Assembly (NCBI GenBank): GCA_038240295.1
Contig: JBBSDW010000090.1
Location: forward strand, 1 to 13,762
DNA: 13,762 bases
Reading direction: 5' to 3'
Source: JABDDM01 sp038240295
Lineage (GTDB): Bacteria; Bacteroidota; Ignavibacteria; Palsa-1295
Shown: in pieces, positions 1 through 6,872 of the stretch
Layout: each line of letters begins with the position of its first letter
Numbering within the stretch: the stretch's first letter is position 1
Position numbers and translations under genes: made by a program
Notes under the pieces: generated by a model
What the model saw: the letters and a program-made list of their open reading frames with translations, nothing else
Told to the model about the DNA's origin: nothing
The model's database searches: none

Positions 1-1026
1 AGTGTGCAGCGCGATGAGACGTTCGGTCAGCGAGACCTTTACGTTTCCCATCTGCTTCCGTCCGGCGAATGGACCGAACCTGTCAACCTCGGCGAAGACA
101 TCAATACGCCGGGCACAGAGGGTACGCCTTTCATTGCCGCGGACGGCGTCACACTTTATTTTTCGAGCGACGGTCACGGCGGTTTTGGCGATCGGGATAT
201 TTTTGTATCGCGCAGACTCGATTCGACGTGGCAGCATTGGACGAAGCCAGAGAACCTCGGCCCATCGATCAACACCCCAGGATGGGATGGCTACTACACG
301 ATCGCGGCTTCCGGAGAATACGCCTACCTCGTAACAGATCATGGTGGGTTCGGGCAGGAAGACATCAGCCGGGTGCTACTGCCAAAGGCGATGAAGCCGA
401 AGCCAGTAATCCTGGTTTCCGGCCATGTGTTGAACACAAAAACGAACCAGCCGATCGGGGCGCACATCACCTATAGTGCGCTTTCAGCGACAAAGGAGTT
501 GGGCACTGCAACTTCGGACACGGAAAGTGGCGGCTACAAGATCGTCCTTCCGGCTGGAGACAATTATGCATTCCGGGCCGAAGCGATCGGGTACTATCCG
601 ATCACGGAAAACATCGACGCCTCGGCGCTCACAGAGTATCAGGAAGTCACGCGAGATCTTCGGCTCGTACCGATCGAGCGCAATAGCGTCGTTCGATTGA
701 ACAACATTTTTTTTGAGTATGCGAAGTCCGATCTCAAAGCCGATTCGTATCCCGAGCTTGACCGCGTTGTCAGGTTCATGAATGAGAATCCCAAACTCGT
801 TATCGAGATCGGGGGGCACACAGATAGCATTGGCAATGCGCAGTCGAATCTTTTGTTTTCCAAATCGCGTGCGGAAGCTGTTGCCGAATATGTGATCAAG
901 GCAGGCACTCCATCAGCAAGGATCACTGCAAAAGGTTACGGGAAATCGAGACCCCTTGCCTCAAATTCCACCGAAGAAGGCCGTCAGCAAAACCGCCGCG
1001 TCGAGTTCACCATCGTTAAGGATTAG
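1..1026 (+). CDS. OmpA-family protein with PD40 beta-propeller and CRD, PorE-like (5' partial)
   Basis: The reading frame is open from base 1, so the gene starts upstream; 341 residues are visible. Residues about 1-130 are WD40-like (PD40) propeller repeats, seen as recurring LYFSSDGHGGFGDRDIF and GGFGQEDI elements alternating with 'NLG..INTPG' strands. Residues about 138-225 look like a carboxypeptidase-regulatory-like fold (VSGHVLNTKTNQPIGA start, then a beta-rich stretch). Residues about 230-341 are an OmpA_C peptidoglycan-binding domain with GGHTDSIGNAQSN, the diaminopimelate-contacting Asp275 and Arg290, and the closing QQNRRVEF. In Porphyromonas this propeller-CRD-OmpA order is that of PorE, which anchors the T9SS to peptidoglycan. 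PorE also has an N-terminal TPR domain, which would lie outside the window. Many FCB genomes carry several proteins of this layout, so the family is secure but a T9SS role is inference, supported by three T9SS cargo genes nearby. Confidence 0.88.
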   Translation, partial: SVQRDETFGQRDLYVSHLLPSGEWTEPVNLGEDINTPGTEGTPFIAADGVTLYFSSDGHGGFGDRDIFVSRRLDSTWQHWTKPENLGPSINTPGWDGYYTIAASGEYAYLVTDHGGFGQEDISRVLLPKAMKPKPVILVSGHVLNTKTNQPIGAHITYSALSATKELGTATSDTESGGYKIVLPAGDNYAFRAEAIGYYPITENIDASALTEYQEVTRDLRLVPIERNSVVRLNNIFFEYAKSDLKADSYPELDRVVRFMNENPKLVIEIGGHTDSIGNAQSNLLFSKSRAEAVAEYVIKAGTPSARITAKGYGKSRPLASNSTEEGRQQNRRVEFTIVKD

Positions 1027-1387
1027 CTTAGCGTTTCGGGGCGTTTCGCACCCGGAGTGGAATCACATGCTTGGGAGCTCGTGACAAAATGAGTGCACCA
1101 ATGATCGGTCCGAATGCGAAAAAGAAGAGGATGGCGGGAAGCAAAGTATCCATGGTCGTGCAGGTTAATGGGAATTCAAAGCGAATACCCTCACTATAAT
1201 AAACCCTCATCTCGCCGTTTGTTGCAGTTACGTGACGATAAAAGTGAAGATTGTCGGCGAATAATAATTCATGCAAAATTGTCTGATCCCTTTGAACTGA
1301 TGTTTTCAGCGAGTATATTCGCAGTCTGTTAGCTCGATTGACTGTTCACAGTTTCGCCCCCACGATTTCTGATCACAACCGATTCCT
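1027..1387. other. 361-base gap upstream of the YD-like repeat gene
   Basis: Apart from the doubtful small ORF on the minus strand, this stretch holds no convincing gene. Two details are visible. A GC-rich hairpin at 1037-1054 (CGGGGCG / CGCACCCG with one bulged A and a TTT loop) sits just past the OmpA-like stop but has no T-run, so it is at best a weak terminator. A perfect TATAAT at 1195-1200 lies 188 bases before the 1388 start, without a clear -35 partner. The promoter of the 1388 gene should be in this interval, but I cannot fix it. Confidence 0.4.
1028..1153 (-). CDS. Possible small single-pass membrane protein (41 aa)
   Basis: This small open frame starts at an ATG at 1151-1153 and encodes MDTLLPAILFFFAFGPIIGA followed by a basic tail rich in Arg, Lys and Pro. 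One strongly hydrophobic segment (residues about 4-25) followed by a positive C-terminus is what a tiny inner-membrane protein looks like. The stop codon lies two bases beyond the end of the convergent OmpA-like gene. The frame also stays open upstream to 1276, but that extension looks non-coding. There is no Shine-Dalgarno, although most genes in this window lack one, and no homologue is recognised. It may be a chance ORF. Confidence 0.3.
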   Translation of the reverse strand: MDTLLPAILFFFAFGPIIGALILSRAPKHVIPLRVRNAPKR

Positions 1388-3265
1388 ATGGTACGTATTC
1401 GTTTTCTGTTGCCGTTTTTGTATGTCGTGTTGCTCCTTTCTGTCACAGGTTCCGCGCTGTTCGCAGCTGAAAATGTGAAGTATTTCTGGAATGTCGAGAT
1501 CGATCAATCGCACGCGATCATCGGCTACCATCCGGTCGATGCAAAACTCATTGGTAAGGTTCGATGCTGCCGCGTGACGTATGACAAGCAAGGCAGAGTC
1601 ACGATGCTCGAGTATTTGGGCGCAGGCCGTGCGTCGTTCGATAATTCGAGCGGGGCCTCGATGGTGAAGATCGAATATCAGGATGGCTTCGAGCGCAGAA
1701 GTTATCTCAACAGCTTCGGACGCTCCATGACCTGCAATGGCGGCTTCAATTCGGAGCGGATCAAGATGGACAAGGAGTCGCACAAGGGGTCGCTGTTCGT
1801 CTATGACGAGTTTGGAAATCTCACCGCCGACCAATCGGGCGCGGCCCGATACCAATGGGATCTCGATGACAAGGGCTTCATCATCAAGGAAATAAAGATG
1901 GATGTCGAAGGAGAGCGCGTCGCGAACAACGAAGGTGTCTACGAAGAACGCTACAAGCTCGACGATAAGGAGCGCCTCATCGAACAGCGATACTTCGGAA
2001 AGGACGGCCAGCTCATCGCCGATCAGAACGGCGTTGCCATCAAAAAGCTAAAATGGGATGGGGGTCACAATGTCCTTGAGTTGCAAAGTTTTGGGCCGGA
2101 CGAACTACTGCTCGGTCGCAAAAGCGTTGCAACAGCCGATTTTATTTGGGATGATCGCGATAACCGGATCGAAGCAAAATATTTCGACGACAACGGGAAG
2201 CTGCTACGCATCATCAAGAACACCTTCGATGCAAACGGTAACCTGACCGAGAAGCAACTTTTCGACGATGTCGATAAACCGCGTGCTGAAGGCGTGGCAA
2301 AGACAACCTATACGTTCGACGCTCAAAATCACATCACTCGACTGACCATCTTTGACAAGGACGGCAAGAAGATGAACGACGACGACCTGACGTGTGAGGT
2401 TGTCTATTCCTACGACGATAAAGGTAATCTGGTCGACCGAAAATATCTGAAGGCAGACGGAACGCCTGGAATCGACAAGAGCGAAGGTTATGCGACCAAA
2501 CACATGATCTATGAATCTCGTGGACACTCTATCCAAGATCATTACCTCGACGAGAGCGGAAAGCCAATCATGCTCGAAGCCGGATATTCGATCGAGCGTA
2601 GAAAATTTAATGATGCCGGTGATGAGATCGAAGCAACCTATTTCGATCGAGAAGACCGCCCGGTCGAGCTTAAAGATGGAGTGCAACGGACGGCGTGGCT
2701 CTACGATGCAACGGGCAAAACGACCGACGTCCATAACTACGACGCTACCGGCCGAGAGATCAATCTTGATTCGCTCCGCAATGCCACACCAGCGGCTTCC
2801 GATGCATCAACATCCGTCATTGGTTCGATGTCAGTCCTGAAAAGCACCGAGGGTGGCTACGTCTTCAAGTACAACAACAGTCTGTGGGAGCAGTCGAAAG
2901 AACAGAACTCGGCGAAGCCCGATTTTGCGCTCTCACACCGGTCTGGGAGCTCGTTCGCACTCATCTTTCATCATGAGTCTGAAGACGCGCCGGCGGATGT
3001 GCTCAAGTCGCTCATGTCGGATTACGAAGGAAGCATGAAGGATGTCTCGCTCGTGCGGAAAGAATACAAGAGCGTGAACAACCACGACGCACTCTACGCG
3101 CAGATCCAGGCCAACATCAACGATGTACCGTTCATCATTGTCCAGTATATCTTCAGAACCAAAACGGGTCATGTGATCATCTTATGTGGTGCGCCCAAAA
3201 CTTCGTTCGATAAACTTGAACAGGAGATGATGGGATTGTTAAATGGGATGACCATCACCGAGTGA
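1388..3265 (+). CDS. Secreted YD-like repeat protein with distinct C-terminal domain
   Basis: The product has 625 residues. Residues 1-27 are a signal peptide (basic MVRIR, long hydrophobic core, cleavage near LFA/AEN), so it leaves the cytoplasm. Residues about 60-460 are degenerate tandem repeats of roughly 40-45 residues, following the pattern Y-x-x-D-x-x-G-N-x-x-E-x-x-Y-F-D-x-x-G-K. Clear examples are YDEFGNLTA (139), FIWDDRDNRIEAKYFDDNGK (252), SYDDKGNLVDRKYL (341) and KFNDAGDEIEATYFDREDRP (406). They resemble RHS/YD-like or MORN-like beta repeats found in secreted proteins. Residues about 483-625 form a separate alpha/beta domain (GGYVFKYNNSLWE through VQYIFRTKTGHVIILC), loosely like PsbP/DUF1795 folds. 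There is no T9SS sorting domain, no RHS core and no toxin tip, so this is not a classical Rhs protein. No Shine-Dalgarno precedes the ATG. It is probably monocistronic, ending at the 3318-3354 hairpin. The function is unknown. Confidence 0.82.
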   Translation: MVRIRFLLPFLYVVLLLSVTGSALFAAENVKYFWNVEIDQSHAIIGYHPVDAKLIGKVRCCRVTYDKQGRVTMLEYLGAGRASFDNSSGASMVKIEYQDGFERRSYLNSFGRSMTCNGGFNSERIKMDKESHKGSLFVYDEFGNLTADQSGAARYQWDLDDKGFIIKEIKMDVEGERVANNEGVYEERYKLDDKERLIEQRYFGKDGQLIADQNGVAIKKLKWDGGHNVLELQSFGPDELLLGRKSVATADFIWDDRDNRIEAKYFDDNGKLLRIIKNTFDANGNLTEKQLFDDVDKPRAEGVAKTTYTFDAQNHITRLTIFDKDGKKMNDDDLTCEVVYSYDDKGNLVDRKYLKADGTPGIDKSEGYATKHMIYESRGHSIQDHYLDESGKPIMLEAGYSIERRKFNDAGDEIEATYFDREDRPVELKDGVQRTAWLYDATGKTTDVHNYDATGREINLDSLRNATPAASDASTSVIGSMSVLKSTEGGYVFKYNNSLWEQSKEQNSAKPDFALSHRSGSSFALIFHHESEDAPADVLKSLMSDYEGSMKDVSLVRKEYKSVNNHDALYAQIQANINDVPFIIVQYIFRTKTGHVIILCGAPKTSFDKLEQEMMGLLNGMTITE

Positions 3266-3317
3266 TCGAGTTCGGATCGCCGTTCGGTTTCTGAACACGA
3301 GTGGAGTTACTGAAAGC

Positions 3318-3354
3318 ACATTCGCGAGGCTCCTTGGCTCGCGAATGTTTGTTT
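3318..3354 (+). terminator. Rho-independent terminator of the YD-like repeat gene
   Basis: A perfect 11-bp stem (ACATTCGCGAG at 3318-3328 and CTCGCGAATGT at 3338-3348) has a 9-base loop and is followed by TTGTTT. It lies 53 bases past the stop at 3265, with no other + strand gene before it, so it closes that transcription unit and isolates the downstream reductase. Confidence 0.85.
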
Positions 3355-3429
3355 ATGGCCCGAATCACGATCAGGAATCCTGGTTGCAGTGTGCTTATCG
3401 ACTACGAAGCTTAACTACAAATAAACGCA

Positions 3430-4404
3430 ATGATCTACAAGAATCTGGGCAGGTCCGGCCTCAGTGTGAGCCGCTTGTGTCTGGGAACGATGAACTTCGG
3501 CGTGCAGACCGACGAAGCAACAAGTTTTCGAATCATGGACCGCGCACTCGAACTCGGCATTAATTTTTTTGACACTGCGAACGTCTACGGCTGGAAGCTG
3601 GGTGAGGGGATTACGGAGCACATCGTCGGACGCTGGTTCGCGCAGGGAGGGGGTCGCCGCGAAAAGGTGGTGATCGCAACGAAGCTATTCGGCAAAATGG
3701 GCGAATGGCCAAATGATCAAAAATATTCGGCACTTGCGATTCGAAGGGAATGTGAAGCGAGCCTGAAACGACTGCAGACCGATCATATCGATCTCTATCA
3801 ATTCCATCACATCTGGCGAGACATCCGTTGGGAAGAAGTGTGGCAGGCAATGGAGCAGCTGTTCGCGCATGGGAAGATCATCTACAATGGATCATCCAAT
3901 TTTGCCGGCTGGCATGTCGCTCAAGCCTCCGAGGCAGCATCGAAACGCAACTATCTGGGACTTGTGAGCGAGCAGAGCCTGTACAACCTGAACGCACGCA
4001 CGATCGAACTGGAGGTACTGCCCGCGTGCAAGGCATACGGCCTCGGTGTCATCCCGTGGAGTCCATTAGCCTCGGGTTTACTCGCAGGAAGGCCGAGCGC
4101 TGCCGATGCCGGCGGCCGCCGCGATACACCTCGCACACAAGAGATGTTTGAAAAAAACAACGAGAAGGTAGATGCATTCGAATCGCTCTGCTCAGATCTC
4201 TGCGAAAAGGCGGCCCATGTTGCGATGGCCTGGGTGCTCAACAATCAAGTAGTCACGGCGACGATCATCGGCCCCCGAACGATCGACCAACTGGATACAA
4301 TGTTGCGCGCTCTCGAGATAACCCTCACGAAAGAGACGCTGACCCGGCTCGATGAAATATTTCCGGGCCCTGGCGGCACCGCTCCCGAAGCCTACGCGTG
4401 GTGA
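3430..4404 (+). CDS. Aldo/keto reductase
   Basis: The 324-residue protein is a full-length member of the aldo/keto reductase superfamily, cytosolic NAD(P)H-dependent (beta/alpha)8-barrel enzymes that reduce aldehydes and ketones. It begins YKNLGRSGLSVSRLCLGTMNFG, the usual N-terminal strand of the YajO/general-stress-protein-69 type. The catalytic tetrad is visible: Asp48 and Tyr53 in FFDTANVYG, Lys85 in IATKLFG, and His126 in LYQFHH. Later landmarks are the 'GSSNFAGWH' turn, IPWSPLASGLLAG, and the cofactor-binding GPRTIDQLD, where GARTxEQL is usual. The substrate cannot be told from sequence. The ATG at 3430 gives the standard N-terminus and has no Shine-Dalgarno. The gene is flanked by terminators on both sides, so it is a single-gene unit, with nothing nearby hinting at a pathway. 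Confidence 0.95.
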   Translation: MIYKNLGRSGLSVSRLCLGTMNFGVQTDEATSFRIMDRALELGINFFDTANVYGWKLGEGITEHIVGRWFAQGGGRREKVVIATKLFGKMGEWPNDQKYSALAIRRECEASLKRLQTDHIDLYQFHHIWRDIRWEEVWQAMEQLFAHGKIIYNGSSNFAGWHVAQASEAASKRNYLGLVSEQSLYNLNARTIELEVLPACKAYGLGVIPWSPLASGLLAGRPSAADAGGRRDTPRTQEMFEKNNEKVDAFESLCSDLCEKAAHVAMAWVLNNQVVTATIIGPRTIDQLDTMLRALEITLTKETLTRLDEIFPGPGGTAPEAYAW

Positions 4405-4438
4405 GGCCGTGAGCAGTTAACGGGCTCCCGAGCTTCTT

Positions 4439-4484
4439 AAAAAAATTGAGGTGCCGACACAGTCCGTGTCGGCACCTCAATAAT
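4439..4484. terminator. Bidirectional terminator between convergent genes
   Basis: The 15-bp arms TTGAGGTGCCGACAC (4446-4460) and GTGTCGGCACCTCAA (4466-4480) match perfectly around a 5-base loop, and A4445/T4481 adds a sixteenth pair. Seven A residues (4439-4445) on the left give a T7 tract after the hairpin on the minus strand, making an excellent terminator for the 4536-6311 gene. On the + strand the tail is the weaker TAATTTG, closing the aldo/keto reductase gene. Confidence 0.93.
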
Positions 4485-4535
4485 TTGAAACGGCTAAGTT
4501 GTTCTACCTCGAGGTTGCCCTCGACGTGCGACCAC

Positions 4536-6311
4536 TTATTTGCTTAAGACCACACGCGCTGTCCTGGTCTCCGAACCAATCTGCGCACGATAGAGGTAAG
4601 TGCCGTTTCCAAGTCCTACTGCATTCCAGTCGAAGGAATGCATACCCGCCGAGAACGTGCCATTCGCGAGATTGGCGACTTCCTGTCCGAGCAAGTTATA
4701 CACGCTCACTTTTACCAGCGATGTCTTTGTAAGATCGAGCTTCAACGTGCTCGTCGAGGTGAATGGATTCGGGTAGACGCTCATGCCGCTTGCGATCGAA
4801 GCAGCAGCAACGCCGGCTGTACCCGATGTACCAACGAGGTAGACGATCGTGCGCGGCATATTTGCGGCGTTCGATGTTACGACGATCGAATCATAATATT
4901 GCTCCTGCATGGTTGGGGCAAACTTTACGAAGACGGTCTGCTGAGCTCCCTGCGCGAGCATGAACGTGCCACCATTGCCAGTTGCATTGCTGAACGGTGC
5001 ACCCGGCGAGGAGATATTTCCAGTGACGGTGATATTCGCATCGGAGTTATTCGTGATCGTGAAATAACGAAGACCGATATCGTTTACCCTTACGGTGCCG
5101 AAATTGAGTACCTGTGTGAGTCCAGAAATAGCGAGGCTTGCGGTGGAATCACCGTTGCCGCCATTGTTTGTTGTCACAAGTTTGCCAACACCTGTGCAAT
5201 AAAGCACGATGCGGCGCGCGTTTGCATTGTCCGCATTAGAGAAGATGACGATCGAATCGCTGTAGACGCCTGGTGTCTGCGGCTGAAAGTTAACCGTGAT
5301 CGTCCAGAGACCGCCAGAAGTAAGCGCGAAGGTGCCTGAACCGCCAGTGATGCTGAACGGAGGATTGATCGACTGAACGATACCGATCAACTGACGCTGT
5401 GTTGAAGGATTCGAAGCATCCTGGATCACGAACGTGAGTGTTGCCGTCTTACCATCATCGATCGTTCCGAAATCGAGATCGTGATTGTTCGGGATCGTAC
5501 CGTTGAAGCTGAGTGTGAGCGATGTATCAACTCCGCCATTCGCGGGCTGATAGCCATTGCCAACAAGATAGATGACGATGTGGCGCGTCGTCGATTTGTC
5601 GCTGTTCGTATTGATGATGACAGAATCAAAGAACGATCCTGAATGCGCCGGCGTAAAGCCAATGATGACATCATGACCGTAGCCGCTCGTGAGATCGAAG
5701 TTGCCCTGACCGAAGGTAACGGAGAACGGCTGATCTGCTCCAGATACCGAACCGATCAAGTGGCGGATCGTCGCCGCACTTGAGTTGTCGAGAATCGTGA
5801 AACGCTCGCTCCCGGTCGAACCGAGATTTACGGTTCCAAAATCGAGTGTGAATGAGCTCGGCCATGAGCACGTGCAGACGGTGAGCGTTGTGTCGGAACT
5901 ACCTCCGTCTCCGATGCCGGTAAAATGCACTGTATATGGGTTCGCTGAAGCAAGACCATCGCCGTTATCGGCGATTACAATCTGGTCGGTGATCGTACCG
6001 TTTGAAGTCGGGGTAAAGCGGATCGTCACGGTATGGCTCTGTCCAGGGACAAGCGTGAACGGATCCCATCCACCAACGATCTCGAACTGGTTGCCCGAGG
6101 GCAAATGAAGCTGGATGTTCGCGTTGCCGGACGAAGTTGATTCGTCGGTGATCGTGAACGTCCGGTCAGTGGAACTGCCAACCGATGTCGTACCAAAGTC
6201 GATGGTGCCACAAGAGATGTCGACCTTAACTGCGGCACTCGCAGTGTTTGAACTAAGTGCGCCCGCCGTAAAGAGCAGTGCGAATAGGAAGTATCGTAAC
6301 GATTTGTACAT
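4536..6311 (-). CDS. T9SS cargo with four ASH-type (choice-of-anchor-D) repeats
   Basis: I take the start at 6311 because the 591-residue product then begins with a proper signal peptide (MYKSLRYFLFALLFTAGALS, cleavage near ASA/AVK at 26). The frame stays open to 6398, but that extension puts 29 polar residues before it. Four immunoglobulin-like repeats of about 100 residues follow (about 30-135, 150-255, 272-376, 398-497), each starting with a '(L/I)(D/N)FGT' strand and carrying an 'F.P...G...DSI.I..N' strand pair. Residues about 510-591 are a type A T9SS sorting domain: VYPNPF, VSVYNLLGQEV, LGNGTYLYR, and a terminal Lys after VVLS. The protein should cross the inner membrane by Sec and the outer membrane by T9SS, then be anchored to the surface or released after sorting-domain cleavage. 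It has no enzymatic domain; an adhesive or structural role is inference. Confidence 0.92.
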   Translation of the reverse strand: MYKSLRYFLFALLFTAGALSSNTASAAVKVDISCGTIDFGTTSVGSSTDRTFTITDESTSSGNANIQLHLPSGNQFEIVGGWDPFTLVPGQSHTVTIRFTPTSNGTITDQIVIADNGDGLASANPYTVHFTGIGDGGSSDTTLTVCTCSWPSSFTLDFGTVNLGSTGSERFTILDNSSAATIRHLIGSVSGADQPFSVTFGQGNFDLTSGYGHDVIIGFTPAHSGSFFDSVIINTNSDKSTTRHIVIYLVGNGYQPANGGVDTSLTLSFNGTIPNNHDLDFGTIDDGKTATLTFVIQDASNPSTQRQLIGIVQSINPPFSITGGSGTFALTSGGLWTITVNFQPQTPGVYSDSIVIFSNADNANARRIVLYCTGVGKLVTTNNGGNGDSTASLAISGLTQVLNFGTVRVNDIGLRYFTITNNSDANITVTGNISSPGAPFSNATGNGGTFMLAQGAQQTVFVKFAPTMQEQYYDSIVVTSNAANMPRTIVYLVGTSGTAGVAAASIASGMSVYPNPFTSTSTLKLDLTKTSLVKVSVYNLLGQEVANLANGTFSAGMHSFDWNAVGLGNGTYLYRAQIGSETRTARVVLSK

Positions 6312-6313
6312 AC

Positions 6314-6330
6314 GTTTTTCTGGAAGTAGT
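6314..6330 (-). promoter_or_regulatory. Leader motif shared with the paralogous cargo gene
   Basis: On the transcribed strand the sequence reads ACTTCCAGAAAAAC, ending two bases before the ATG of the four-repeat cargo gene. The three-repeat paralogue has ACTTCCAGTAAAAC in its own leader (8265-8280); 13 of 14 bases match. The similarity could be a shared translation or regulatory element, or simply a relic of gene duplication. Confidence 0.4.
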
Positions 6331-6802
6331 GGATCGTAAATCTCGCCACAAGAGCGGCGAATAGAATGCGAATTGTGGAATGCAGTGCACCCCGCCATTT
6401 CGCTTCAGTGAATAAACTGTTGTCGTGATGGACTCAAAATCGAGCCATTATATGCCTACGCGCATCGGGTTAGGAGACCTTTGGCTTGTAGGAAGTAGTT
6501 GAAACCACGAGGATCCAGCAGGCATCGCCTGAGAAACCCTAATGAAATTTCTGGTTGTAACAACGACCGTGAAAGCCGCAGTAACATTTAATACACGCTT
6601 TTCCGCCAAGAGTACCGCAATTGATCTTCTGGCTGCTCATCATCCAAGCAAACCCTGTTCCAAGACCGAATACCGGTGGTTTTCAATCAAAAATGCGCCC
6701 ACAGGACCTCAATTCGCCACTCTTGGAAATTGCCTGGCGCCGCTCAGTGTGTGGAATTCGAACGGAAAAAGCCGCTTTGTGCGGGGATGGCGCACATTCG
6801 CG

Positions 6803-6852
6803 TTTGGCATCTTCTGCCAAAACCGAGGCCTGAATGCCCATCTTTGATGGGC
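6803..6852 (-). terminator. Tandem hairpins downstream of the three-repeat cargo gene
   Basis: Read on the minus strand, a 7-bp perfect hairpin with a 3-base loop (6852-6836, GCCCATC / GATGGGC) begins 20 bases after the stop codon. A second 7-bp hairpin (6821-6803, TTTGGCA / TGCCAAA) follows. No T-run immediately follows either stem, so as an intrinsic terminator this is weak; it may instead protect the mRNA 3' end. Confidence 0.4.
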
Positions 6853-6872
6853 CGCTCAGATTGCTATCTATA

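Larger units (their letters stand above)
6312..6872. other. 561-base gap with no convincing gene
   Basis: On the minus strand the part from 6312 to about 6460 is the likely leader of the four-repeat cargo gene. It contains TATAAT (reverse strand of 6447-6452) about 136 bases before the ATG, with no good -35. From 6542 to 6847 the + strand is open in all three frames at once and the minus strand is open at 6683-6898. The resulting peptides are low in recognisable motifs and mutually overlapping, which fits a non-coding or decayed sequence better than a gene. Two small hairpins end the stretch (6803-6821 and 6836-6852). Confidence 0.5.

Noticed and set aside
1388..3265. Rhs/YD polymorphic toxin
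   Set aside because: The repeats are only YD-like. There is no RHS core motif, no hypervariable toxin tip and no adjacent immunity gene.
4638..5339. Long 233-residue + strand ORF opposite the four-repeat cargo gene
   Set aside because: It is antisense to a clear repeat protein, rich in Arg and Cys without motifs, and starts within the coding region. It is a shadow of the repeated codons.
6312..6398. Upstream extension of the four-repeat cargo gene to an ATG at 6398
   Set aside because: It would put 29 polar residues in front of a normal Sec signal peptide; the ATG at 6311 gives the expected N-terminus.
6487..6540. CRISPR-repeat-like GTTGAAACCACGAGG sequence
   Set aside because: It occurs once, with no repeated copies or spacers and no cas genes in the window.
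6542..6847. 101-residue + strand ORF in the gap between the two cargo genes
   Set aside because: Two other + frames are open over the same bases, the peptide has no recognisable motif or fold pattern, and there is no Shine-Dalgarno or operon context. It is treated as non-coding.
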